From JAMXLO01 sp964427005 (GTDB lineage Bacteria; Pseudomonadota; Alphaproteobacteria; Acetobacterales; Acetobacteraceae), in NCBI GenBank assembly GCA_964427005.1, contig CAYRTL010000161.1, positions 1 to 9,433 on the forward strand: a stretch of DNA of 9,433 bases. Reading direction: 5' to 3'. Position 1 is the stretch's first letter, and the number at the start of each line of letters is the position of its first letter. Below, in pieces: positions 1 through 5,832 of this stretch. The notes under the pieces are model-generated. The model was not told where the DNA came from and did no database searches. It saw only the letters and a list, made by a program, of their open reading frames with translations. The translations under genes and the position numbers were made by a program.

Positions 1-436
1 GACGGCGCACCTGGCGCTCGAGGTCCTGCAACGTGGGCATGAAGAATTCGGCAGCGTTCCAGGCCGCGACTCGGGATGGCCGCGGTGCCGGGTTGCGCGC
101 CGGGCGCGGCGTGGCGGGCTGCCTGGCCTGGGCCTCGGCTGGTGCGGGCTGTGCCTGTGGCGTGTGGTTGCGGCGTTGGGCGAAGTCGATATCGCGGCCG
201 GTTGCGGCGCGGGCAAGCAGCATGCGCTCCAGCGCGGCGGCGCGCAGGATGCCGCGATTGAGGTGGGCGAGGATGGTGGAGAGGTTGGCGGTGCCGAAGC
301 AGGCCGCGATGGCGTTGAAGTTGGGCGCGGTCGCGCGGTGCGTGACGGTGTCGATGAGGTGGCGGCCGAAGCCGAGCAGGGTGCGGACGGCATGGAGGAC
401 GAAGGCGATGCGCTCGGGGATGGCGGCGGGCTCCAT
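1..436 (-). CDS. Conserved-looking hypothetical protein, C-terminus off left edge
   Basis: The minus strand reads open from ATG at 436-434 to the left edge, about 145 codons, with no stop. The protein starts MEPAAIPERIAFVLHAVRTL and continues with a helical, Ala/Leu/Arg-rich region of roughly 90 residues (…LGFGRHLIDTV…, …FNAIAACFGTANLSTILAHL…, …LERMLLARAATGRDIDF). A Pro/Ala/Gln-rich linker of about 45 residues follows, then a second ordered start, AEFFMPTLQDLERQVRR, at the edge. Codon third positions are strongly G/C on this strand, supporting real coding; the plus-strand frame over the same bases gives a low-complexity Ala/Arg protein. No signal peptide or obvious membrane segment is seen. 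AGAGAG about 8 nt upstream could be the ribosome site. I do not recognise the family and assign no function. The inverted repeat at 447-464 lies directly upstream. Confidence 0.72.
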   Translation of the reverse strand, partial: MEPAAIPERIAFVLHAVRTLLGFGRHLIDTVTHRATAPNFNAIAACFGTANLSTILAHLNRGILRAAALERMLLARAATGRDIDFAQRRNHTPQAQPAPAEAQARQPATPRPARNPAPRPSRVAAWNAAEFFMPTLQDLERQVRR

Positions 437-446
437 GGCGAGTCTC

Positions 447-464
447 TCTAACGCAAACGTTAGA
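447..464 (-). promoter_or_regulatory. Perfect inverted repeat, candidate operator
   Basis: TCTAACG and CGTTAGA form a perfect 7-bp inverted repeat around a 4-nt spacer (minus-strand reading TCTAACG-TTTG-CGTTAGA). It ends 10 nt before the start codon of the minus-strand hypothetical gene. Size and spacing resemble operators bound by TetR-family dimers. It lies within a weak candidate promoter (TTGCCT, 17 nt, TTAGAG). The stem is not GC-rich and has no following T-run, so a terminator is unlikely. The regulator is not identified; none is encoded in the window. Confidence 0.4.
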
Positions 465-511
465 AACGAGGCAAGGAAAATCCGCCTGACTCGCCACTTG
501 TGCCATGCTCG

Positions 512-702
512 CTAACGGCGGCTCGCCTTCAACTGGTCGCGCAAGCTCGCCGTCTCCAGTTCGGCCGCATTCAGCTCCGCCAGCAGCGTTCCCGGGTCGC
601 CATGATCTCCGCCATCACCTCCCAGGGCAGCGGGCCGGCTTCGCGTTGCAGCCGCCCATCACGGCGGCGCTGCGCGCTTGGGCGGAAAGGAAGCGGGCGT
701 CG
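512..702 (-). pseudogene. Frameshifted gene remnant, C-terminal part
   Basis: Three consecutive minus-strand frames read as one protein if a base is restored at two short runs. Frame one gives GDARFLSAQARSAAVMG. After a shift at the GGG at about 655-657, frame two gives RLQREAGPLPWEVMAEIMAT. After a shift near 589-596 (GGGAA), frame three gives TLLAELNAAELETASLRDQL followed by KASRR and a TAG stop at 514-512. Throughout, codons have the strong G/C third-position pattern of the neighbouring genes, and the end looks like an amphipathic helix or coiled coil. No start codon is left: the reading begins right at the stop of the MFS gene. Either this is a truncated, decaying gene, or two one-base deletions are homopolymer errors in a draft assembly. 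The family is not recognised. Confidence 0.5.
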
Positions 703-703
703 C

Positions 704-2104
704 CTACCGCCGCGGGATCGACAGCAGCATCGCCACCAGCAGCGCCGCACTGGTCGCCGCCTGGGCGATGGCAAATGCATGCGCATACGCATCGCGACCC
801 GTCCCGTGACCGAGCACGGCGAAGAACAGACTTCCGATAGCGGCCACGCTGATCGCCGCCCCGATCTGCAGCGACGACGTCAGCACACCCGAGGCCACGC
901 CCGCCTGATGCGGCGCCACACCGCCCAATGTCGTGTTGAACAGTCGCGGATAGGCGATCCCTTGGCCGAAGCCGGCCAGCAGCACCGTCAGTATCACCGG
1001 CCACTCGTCATAGCCGGCGGCGATCACCGCCGCGACGGAAGCATACCCCACAACCTGGATCGCCATCCCAATCGTCAGCAGCCACGGGCGCAGCCGGGCG
1101 AGCGGGGCAGTCACCAACGGGCCGACGAACAGGCCAACACCGTACGGCAGGATGGCGAGGCCGGTGAACAGCGGATCGGTGCCGTAGCCCTCCTGCTCAT
1201 AGATCGCGAACAGCACGTAGAAGGTGGTGGTGAAGAAGAACAGCGTCCCCACCAGCACGCCGCGCCGGAAGCTTGGGATCGCCATCAGGTGCAGGTCGAG
1301 CAGCGGGCTGCCACCGCGCGCTGTCAGGCGCTTCTCGAAACCGACGAAGGCGGCCCCCAGCAGAGGAACGGCCGCCAGCATCGCAAAGGTCCAGGCCGGC
1401 CAGCCCTGTTGGCGCCCCTCGGACAGCGGCAGCACAAGGCAGGCCAGCGCGAGTGAGACCAGCACCGCCCCGCCGATATCGAGCCGCTGCCTGCGGCTCG
1501 CGCTGGTCTCCGGCACCACGACCCAGGCGACCAGCATGATGGCCAGCCCGATTGGCAGCTTGATGAGGAACGCGGTCCGCCAGCCGAGATCGAACGGGCT
1601 CCACTCGACCAGCGCGCCGCCGGAGAACTGCCCGATCGAGGCCGCCAGGCCCATCATCACGCCGTAGAAGCTCAGCGCCTTGGCGAGCTCGGAGTCGCTG
1701 GGGAACAGCGCCCGGATCGAGCCGAGCACCTGCGGCACCAGCATCGCCGCCGACAAACCTTGCAGGATGCGGCCGATCACAAGCTGTGCCGGCGTAACGG
1801 CCAGGCCGCACAACGTGTTGGTTGCGACGAACCCAGCCATGCCAATCAGGAACAACCGCCGTCTGCCGTAAAGATCGCCTAGGCGGCCGCCGGTGATCAG
1901 GAAGACGGCGTAGCTGGCGGCATAGCCGGAGACGACGAGTTGCAGTTCGGCCGGGCTCGCGCCAATCGAGCCGTGGATCGAAGGGAGCGTCACATTGACG
2001 ATGAAGAAATCGACCGACGGCAGAAGGCCGCCTGTCAGCAACACCAGGAAGGCAACCCATCGTGCCCCGTGGGACAGGTTGGTGGCGGTCACGATGGCTG
2101 ACAC
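704..2104 (-). CDS. MFS drug/metabolite exporter, DHA2 (EmrB/QacA-like) type
   Basis: This is an inner-membrane proton-driven antiporter of the major facilitator superfamily, about 466 residues. Hydrophobic segments run through the whole length and fit the 14-helix DHA2 layout. Helix 1 contains PSVDFFIVNVTLPSI, equivalent to the LDxTIVNVALP motif of the family. Loop 2-3 carries the MFS motif A version GGRLGDLYGRRRLF at about residues 72-85. Helix 4 has IGRILQGLSAAMLVPQ, and helix 5 has a motif-C-like stretch, MMGLAASIGQFSGG. The frame is open as far as 2362, but the N-terminal part would overlap the divergent dnaJ-like gene and is not family-like. I prefer GTG at 2104 because GAGGAA lies 12 nt upstream; GTG at 2092 is the alternative. 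The substrate cannot be told from sequence. The gene is followed at once by the frameshifted remnant. Confidence 0.88.
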   Translation of the reverse strand: MSAIVTATNLSHGARWVAFLVLLTGGLLPSVDFFIVNVTLPSIHGSIGASPAELQLVVSGYAASYAVFLITGGRLGDLYGRRRLFLIGMAGFVATNTLCGLAVTPAQLVIGRILQGLSAAMLVPQVLGSIRALFPSDSELAKALSFYGVMMGLAASIGQFSGGALVEWSPFDLGWRTAFLIKLPIGLAIMLVAWVVVPETSASRRQRLDIGGAVLVSLALACLVLPLSEGRQQGWPAWTFAMLAAVPLLGAAFVGFEKRLTARGGSPLLDLHLMAIPSFRRGVLVGTLFFFTTTFYVLFAIYEQEGYGTDPLFTGLAILPYGVGLFVGPLVTAPLARLRPWLLTIGMAIQVVGYASVAAVIAAGYDEWPVILTVLLAGFGQGIAYPRLFNTTLGGVAPHQAGVASGVLTSSLQIGAAISVAAIGSLFFAVLGHGTGRDAYAHAFAIAQAATSAALLVAMLLSIPRR

Positions 2105-2134
2105 GGAGTTGTGCGTTTCCTCGGCGAAGTGGGC

Positions 2135-2163
2135 TGAGTAACGGGCGGCCTGGAACGCGACAA
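2135..2163 (-). promoter_or_regulatory. Weak candidate promoter for the MFS gene
   Basis: On the minus strand TTGTCG (2163-2158) and TACTCA (2140-2135) are 17 nt apart. This would place transcription start about 25 nt before the preferred GTG start at 2104. The -10 match is poor, so this is only the best candidate in the divergent intergenic region. Confidence 0.2.
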
Positions 2164-2207
2164 GGCCGGTGGGTGCGTGGCAGTGCTGCGTTGGGTGCCG
2201 TGCGCCG

Positions 2208-2213
2208 TATGAT
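2208..2213 (+). promoter_or_regulatory. Candidate -10 box for the J-domain gene
   Basis: TATGAT lies 6 nt before the ATG at 2220, which would put the transcription start at or next to the A of the ATG. There is no Shine-Dalgarno sequence in the short upstream stretch, which fits a leaderless mRNA. No convincing -35 box is visible at 16-18 nt spacing. Confidence 0.25.
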
Positions 2214-2219
2214 GTTGCC

Positions 2220-3317
2220 ATGAACCTTGACCCGGCAGGGCTGTATGCGCGGCTGGAGGTTGATCCAGCGACGGCGCCGGACGAGATCGCGGCGGCCTTC
2301 AGGCGCAAGGCGCGCGTGCTGCACCCCGACGTCGTCGGGACCGGCGACGCCGAGGCGTTCATCCGGGTGAAGGAAGCCTACGACGTGCTGGGGGATCCCC
2401 TGCGCCGGGCGGCCTACGACCGTGCCGCCCGCGCTGCGGCAGAGGAAGCGGCTGCCCCCGCCCCGATCGTGACTGAACCGGTCGTGAGCCGAGGGCCGCG
2501 GTTCTCCGATCTGCCGGTATCCGTCTGGGCCGGCCTGGGTGGATTGTTCCTGGTGGCCGCCATCATGGCGGTGGTGGGAATCAGCCGTCCCGGGCCGCCA
2601 GCTCAGCCATCTGCGGTGCGGCCGTTCGCCCCATCGGTGCCCCCCGCCAAGGCGCCCGAGCCATCGCAGCCACCGACAGCACTCACCACCGGGCCTACCA
2701 CCTTCTATGTGCGCCCAGGCGGTGAGGATGCTGTGGTCTGGCGGATGGATTCGGCGGGCGATCGCTTCGTTCCTGTCGGGCAGCTTGCCGCTTTCAGCCC
2801 CGTATTGGGACTGCGACTGATCCCCCAGCACGGAGTGATGGAAATCCGCCTGCCCGGCGGGACCATCGGATTCGTGGACGCCAACCGCCTCGAACCAGGC
2901 GACAGCGCGGCGGCCCATCGCGCCTACTGCGCCTACAATGCGGGCGCTCAACCGCAGAATGGCGAGGTGCTCCGCCGGCACGGCACTGGTGCCGCAGCGC
3001 TCGAGATCAGGAATCGCGGCAATGAACCGGTCGTGGTGAAGTTGCGGGATGCTGGCGGTGACTCGATTGCCAGTGTGTTCGTCGCGCCCGGAGCGGGAAC
3101 GCGCTTGGCCGATTTGCCCGAGACGGGCTATCGGCTCGACTTCGCCGAAGGCGAATTGTGGAGCCGTGCGTGCAGCACCTTTGCCGCGGGGATGCGGGCG
3201 CAACGCCTTGCGGGATACGCGTCACCGTCCAGCCTGTCACCCTTGACCATACCGCCAGACCTTTCCGTCACTCCCGCGCCGGAGGATATTCCCGACGCCG
3301 TGTTCGAACGCGATTAG
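2220..3317 (+). CDS. Membrane-anchored J-domain (DnaJ-like) protein with C-terminal extracytoplasmic region
   Basis: The protein has 365 residues. Residues 4-67 form a J domain: YARLEVDPATAPDEI, a basic helix AFRRKARVLHPD with the HPD motif at 35-37, then EAYDVLGDPLRRAAYD. HPD is what stimulates the ATPase of DnaK-type Hsp70. After an Ala-rich linker comes one membrane helix at about 100-121 (VSVWAGLGGLFLVAAIMAVV), then a Pro-rich spacer. About 200 further residues include TFYVRPGGEDAVVW and GTIGFVDANRLEP, which look like a small beta (SH3-like) fold, then LEIRNRGNEPVVVKLRDAGG and ELWSRACSTFAAGMRAQRL. No Gly/Phe region or Cys zinc centre is present, so this is not DnaJ proper. ATG 2220 is preferred over GTG 2169 because the J domain begins here. 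The likely topology is J domain in the cytoplasm and the rest outside. It lies 11 nt upstream of the next gene. Confidence 0.85.
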   Translation: MNLDPAGLYARLEVDPATAPDEIAAAFRRKARVLHPDVVGTGDAEAFIRVKEAYDVLGDPLRRAAYDRAARAAAEEAAAPAPIVTEPVVSRGPRFSDLPVSVWAGLGGLFLVAAIMAVVGISRPGPPAQPSAVRPFAPSVPPAKAPEPSQPPTALTTGPTTFYVRPGGEDAVVWRMDSAGDRFVPVGQLAAFSPVLGLRLIPQHGVMEIRLPGGTIGFVDANRLEPGDSAAAHRAYCAYNAGAQPQNGEVLRRHGTGAAALEIRNRGNEPVVVKLRDAGGDSIASVFVAPGAGTRLADLPETGYRLDFAEGELWSRACSTFAAGMRAQRLAGYASPSSLSPLTIPPDLSVTPAPEDIPDAVFERD

Positions 3318-3328
3318 GGAAGCCACCG

Positions 3329-4252
3329 ATGGCGATCAGGCTCCAGGAGTCACTGCGCGGACTGTTCTACGTCCCGTTCTATGTCGCGCTCGCGCGGCAG
3401 GCCTACGAGGCGGAGGGTGTCGAGGTGCGGTTCGTCAGTTCGCCAACGCCCGGCGATGCGGCACGCAACGTAATGGACGGTGTGGTTGATGTGTGCTGGG
3501 GCGGGCCGATGCGCATCATGCAAATGTATCAGCAGATACCTGGCTGCGACCTCGTGAGCTTCGCTGAGGTCGTGACGCGAGATCCATTCCTGTTGGTCGG
3601 ACGCGAAGCGAGACCTGGTTTCGCTCTGCGTGATCTGTTGGGGTTGCGTGTGGCGACGGTAAGTGAGGTGCCGACGCCCTGGATGTGTCTTCAGGAAGAT
3701 CTGCGTCGTGCGGGCATCGCCCCTTCGGAGTTGATGCGAATATCCGATCGGACGATGGCGGAAAACGTCGAAGCATTGCGGCGAGGCGAAGTGGATGTGG
3801 TGCAGGTGTTCGAACCATTCGCCGCAACGCTCGAAGCCGAACGCGCCGGCTCTGTGTGGTACGCGCAGGCGAGCAGGGGGCTCACCTCCTACACCACGTT
3901 CTATGCGCGGCGTGGTTTGCTGATCGAGCAGCGGGACGAGCTGCATCGCATGGTGCGTGCGATCTATCGGACGGAGAAGTGGGTGGCGGACGCGGATGCG
4001 GGCGCGATCGCCTCCGCAATTGCTCAGTATTTTCCGGATCTGCCTGCAGCGATCCTGATTGCTGCCTGTGCACGCTACAAGGAGCTGGAGATCTGGGCGC
4101 GCAATCCGCGTCTGCCGCGCGTCGGCTATGATCGGCTGCGTGCCAGTCTGGTGTCCGGCGGCTTCGTATCACCGGGCACGGATTACGAGGTCGCTGTCGA
4201 TAACAGCCTGGCCGACGCAGTGGTGGCAGAGGATCCGCCGCCGCTGCAGTAG
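3329..4252 (+). CDS. ABC-transporter-type substrate-binding protein, NMT1/THI5-like, without signal peptide
   Basis: The protein has 307 residues with the type-2 periplasmic-binding fold. It opens with MAIRLQESLRGLFYVPFYVA, the first strand and helix of NMT1/THI5/SsuA-like domains. Then come GDAARNVMDGVVDVCWGGPM (a DGxxDxxWGGP loop typical of the family), LVSFAEVVTRDPFLLVGRE, DLLGLRVATVSEVPTP, and EALRRGEVDVVQVFEP. Relatives bind thiamine precursors, sulfonates, nitrate or similar small ligands. No signal peptide or lipobox precedes the domain, and the family core starts at residue 3. ATG 3329 is preferred over upstream starts because TAGGGA at 3315-3320 gives an 8-nt-spaced ribosome site that overlaps the dnaJ-like stop. 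No permease or ATPase gene lies nearby. It may be a cytosolic ligand-binding protein or enzyme rather than a transporter part. The ligand is unknown. Confidence 0.8.
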   Translation: MAIRLQESLRGLFYVPFYVALARQAYEAEGVEVRFVSSPTPGDAARNVMDGVVDVCWGGPMRIMQMYQQIPGCDLVSFAEVVTRDPFLLVGREARPGFALRDLLGLRVATVSEVPTPWMCLQEDLRRAGIAPSELMRISDRTMAENVEALRRGEVDVVQVFEPFAATLEAERAGSVWYAQASRGLTSYTTFYARRGLLIEQRDELHRMVRAIYRTEKWVADADAGAIASAIAQYFPDLPAAILIAACARYKELEIWARNPRLPRVGYDRLRASLVSGGFVSPGTDYEVAVDNSLADAVVAEDPPPLQ

Positions 4253-4276
4253 GCGCTATCAGGAAGGGGGAAGGCC

Positions 4277-5158
4277 ATGCCGCATGCAACAACAGACGAC
4301 GGAGTTCGCCTCTACTACGAAGAGACAGGCTCCGGCCGACCGGTGATCTTCGTGCATGAATATGCTGGCGATTATCGAAGCTGGGAGCCGCAGATGCGGC
4401 ATTTTGGTCAGCGCTATCGTGCGATCACCTATAACGCGCGCGGCTATCCGCCATCCGACGTGCCCGAGGAGGTGGCGAAGTATTCCCAGGCGCGCGCGGC
4501 AGACGACATCAAGGCGGTGCTGGACCATCTGAAGATCGACAAGGCGCATGTTGTCGGTCTGTCGATGGGTGGCTTCGCGACGCTGCATTACGGCTTCCGC
4601 CACCCGACACGCGCGCTGTCATTGTGCGTTGCGGGCTGCGGCTATGGTGCGGAGAAGGGGCAGCGCGAACGGTTCCGCGCCGAAGCGGAAACGATTGCGG
4701 CCTTCATCCTCGAGCAGGGAATGGAGGTGTTCGCGGCGAAATACGCGTACGGTCCGACGCGCGTGCAGTTCGAAAACAAGGATCCGCGTGGCTTCGCCGA
4801 GTTCAAGCGCATGTTGGCGGAGCACTCGGCTTTGGGTGCGCGCAACACGCAACTCGGCGTCCAGCGCGAGCGGCCGTCGCTGTATGACCTGGTGGATCAG
4901 ATGAAGGCGCTGACGCTGCCGACCCTGATCCTGACGGGCGATGAGGATTGGCCGTGCCTGGCACCTGGGCTGCTGATGAAGCAGACGATACCAAGCGCCG
5001 CGCTTTCCGTGATGCCGAACTGCGGGCATGCAATCAACATCGAGGACCCTGACGAGTTCAACCGCATTGTGGGCGCGTTCATTGCTCAGGTGGATGCGGG
5101 CCGATGGCCGATGCGAGATCCGCGGGCGGTGTCGGCGTCCATTACCGGGATGCGCTAG
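4277..5158 (+). CDS. Alpha/beta-fold hydrolase
   Basis: The protein has 293 residues and belongs to the alpha/beta hydrolase superfamily. The oxyanion region is PVIFVHEYAGD (residues 22-32; HE in place of the usual HG). The nucleophile elbow is HVVGLSMGGFA with Ser96. The acid is probably Asp224 in TGDEDWPC, and the base is His251 in NCGHAINIEDPDEFN. Strand and helix spacing is as in 3-oxoadipate enol-lactonase, haloperoxidase-like and related carbon-ester hydrolases. It has no signal peptide, so it is cytoplasmic. A very strong ribosome site (AGGAAGGGGGA) lies just before ATG 4277, and the gap to the preceding gene is 24 nt, so the two are almost certainly co-transcribed. Pairing with a small-molecule-binding protein suggests catabolism of an ester or lactone substrate, but this is inference. 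Substrate specificity cannot be read from the sequence. Confidence 0.87.
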   Translation: MPHATTDDGVRLYYEETGSGRPVIFVHEYAGDYRSWEPQMRHFGQRYRAITYNARGYPPSDVPEEVAKYSQARAADDIKAVLDHLKIDKAHVVGLSMGGFATLHYGFRHPTRALSLCVAGCGYGAEKGQRERFRAEAETIAAFILEQGMEVFAAKYAYGPTRVQFENKDPRGFAEFKRMLAEHSALGARNTQLGVQRERPSLYDLVDQMKALTLPTLILTGDEDWPCLAPGLLMKQTIPSAALSVMPNCGHAINIEDPDEFNRIVGAFIAQVDAGRWPMRDPRAVSASITGMR

Positions 5159-5172
5159 CGTCGTACCTTCTT

Positions 5173-5206
5173 CGTCATGGCCGGCCGCCGTGCCGGCCAT
5201 CCGTAG
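5173..5206. repeat. Intergenic palindromic repeat, copy 1
   Basis: ATGGCCGGC (5177-5185) and GCCGGCCAT (5192-5200) form a perfect 9-bp stem with a 6-nt loop, preceded by CGTC. The layout CGTCATGGCYGG...CCGGCCA is shared with the sequence at 7393-7424. It is like dispersed palindromes found between genes in many Alphaproteobacteria. It lies 14 nt after the hydrolase stop and could also act as a transcription terminator or mRNA 3' stabiliser. Confidence 0.6.
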
Positions 5207-5225
5207 CGGGGCGCCGTCTAGTGGC

Positions 5226-5257
5226 GACGCCTTTGCGTCCATAGTGCTTGTTCTTTT
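5226..5257 (+). terminator. Possible terminator hairpin next to gap
   Basis: GACGC (5226-5230), loop CTTT, GCGTC (5235-5239), followed after about 10 nt by TTGTTCTTTT that runs into the Ns. The stem is short and the T tract is not directly attached, so intrinsic termination is only possible. The T-rich sequence may be the edge of a low-complexity or repeated element that broke the assembly. Confidence 0.25.
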
Positions 5258-5357
5258 NNNNNNNNNNNNNNNNNNNNNNNNNNNNNNNNNNNNNNNNNNN
5301 NNNNNNNNNNNNNNNNNNNNNNNNNNNNNNNNNNNNNNNNNNNNNNNNNNNNNNNNN
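5258..5357. other. Assembly gap of 100 Ns
   Basis: Exactly 100 unknown bases, the usual placeholder for a scaffold gap of unknown size. A gene fragment starts directly after it whose family needs more than 2 kb of coding sequence. The true missing length is therefore probably larger than 100 bases, unless the gene was already truncated. Confidence 0.95.
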
Positions 5358-5442
5358 CATTGCCAACGCCGTCTATCACGCAACTGGCAAGCGAATTCGG
5401 GACCTGCCGATCACGATCGAGAAGATCCTGGCCGAGGGTTAG
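5358..5442 (+). CDS. Molybdopterin-binding subunit of xanthine dehydrogenase family, last 27 codons
   Basis: Only the C-terminus is present, entering from the gap and ending at TAG 5440-5442. It reads IANAVYHATGKRIRDLPITI followed by EKILAEG. The pattern AIANAVxHATGKRxRDLPIT is the usual end of the large molybdenum-cofactor subunits of xanthine dehydrogenase/aldehyde oxidase-type hydroxylases (XdhB, CoxL, YagR-like). In these enzymes the subunit hydroxylates an aldehyde or heterocycle and passes electrons to FeS and FAD subunits. Which member this is cannot be decided from 27 residues. The N-terminus, partner subunits and promoter lie in the gap, if they are present. Confidence 0.75.
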
Positions 5443-5464
5443 CCGCGCAAAATAGCCGTGTAGC

Positions 5465-5493
5465 TTGACGCTCCGCGGCCGCTTCGCCATAAC
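5465..5493 (+). promoter_or_regulatory. Sigma70-type promoter of rpmB
   Basis: TTGACG (5465-5470) and CATAAC (5488-5493) are separated by 17 nt, a close match to the housekeeping consensus. Transcription would begin near 5500, giving a leader of about 27 nt with GAGG at 5514-5517, 9 nt before the rpmB ATG. It lies 22 nt after the stop of the upstream gene, separating rpmB from it. Confidence 0.6.
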
Positions 5494-5526
5494 CCGCCGC
5501 TTCCGATCGGATCGAGGTTTCCTGCG

Positions 5527-5832
5527 ATGTCCCGCCGCTGCCAGATTACCGGCAAGGGCGTGCTGACCGGCAACAACGTCAGCCACGCCAATAACAAGAC
5601 CCGCCGCCGTTTCCTGCCCAACCTGCAGGAAACGTCGCTCCTGTCCGATGTCCTGGGCGTCGCGGTCCGCATGCGGCTTTCGACCCGAGCGATTCGCACG
5701 GTCGAGCAGAATGGCGGTATCGACGCTTTTCTGCTGGGGACTCCCGATCGCCGCCTCACGCCAGATGCGAAGGCCCTGAAGCGGCGCCTGCTTCGGGCGC
5801 AGGCCAAGCGGACGGCCAGCCAGGCAGCCTGA
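5527..5832 (+). CDS. rpmB: 50S ribosomal protein L28
   Basis: The protein has 101 residues and matches bacterial L28 along its length. It has the N-terminal MSRRCQITGKGVLTGNNVSH, the basic stretch NKTRRRFLPNLQE, the conserved VRMRLSTRAIRTVEQNGGID, and an alphaproteobacterial-length C-terminal helix rich in Lys/Arg (DAKALKRRLLRAQAKR). L28 binds 23S rRNA near the L1 stalk/E-site region and is needed for 70S assembly. The start ATG 5527 is fixed by homology and by GAGG 9 nt upstream. No Cys zinc-ribbon pairs are present. The stop TGA at 5830-5832 overlaps the apparent start of prmC. Confidence 0.97.
   Translation: MSRRCQITGKGVLTGNNVSHANNKTRRRFLPNLQETSLLSDVLGVAVRMRLSTRAIRTVEQNGGIDAFLLGTPDRRLTPDAKALKRRLLRAQAKRTASQAA

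Noticed and set aside
33..515. Plus-strand open frame of 160 codons over the left end
   Set aside because: Ala/Arg-rich low-complexity translation. The minus strand has a better-formed protein with natural codon bias over the same bases.
500..1456. Plus-strand open frame of 318 codons
   Set aside because: Antisense to the MFS exporter. Composition is dominated by Arg/Gln/His, typical of a shadow frame in GC-rich DNA.
1197..3203. Minus-strand open frame of 668 codons
   Set aside because: It spans two real genes on opposite strands in the wrong frame and shows no domain pattern.
3350..3946. Minus-strand open frame of 198 codons
   Set aside because: Antisense shadow of the substrate-binding protein, rich in Arg/His, with no recognisable motif.
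5442..5479. GCCGCG...CGCGGC inverted repeat after the molybdopterin-subunit stop
   Set aside because: The 26-nt loop, lack of a T-run and overlap with the rpmB promoter make a terminator unlikely.
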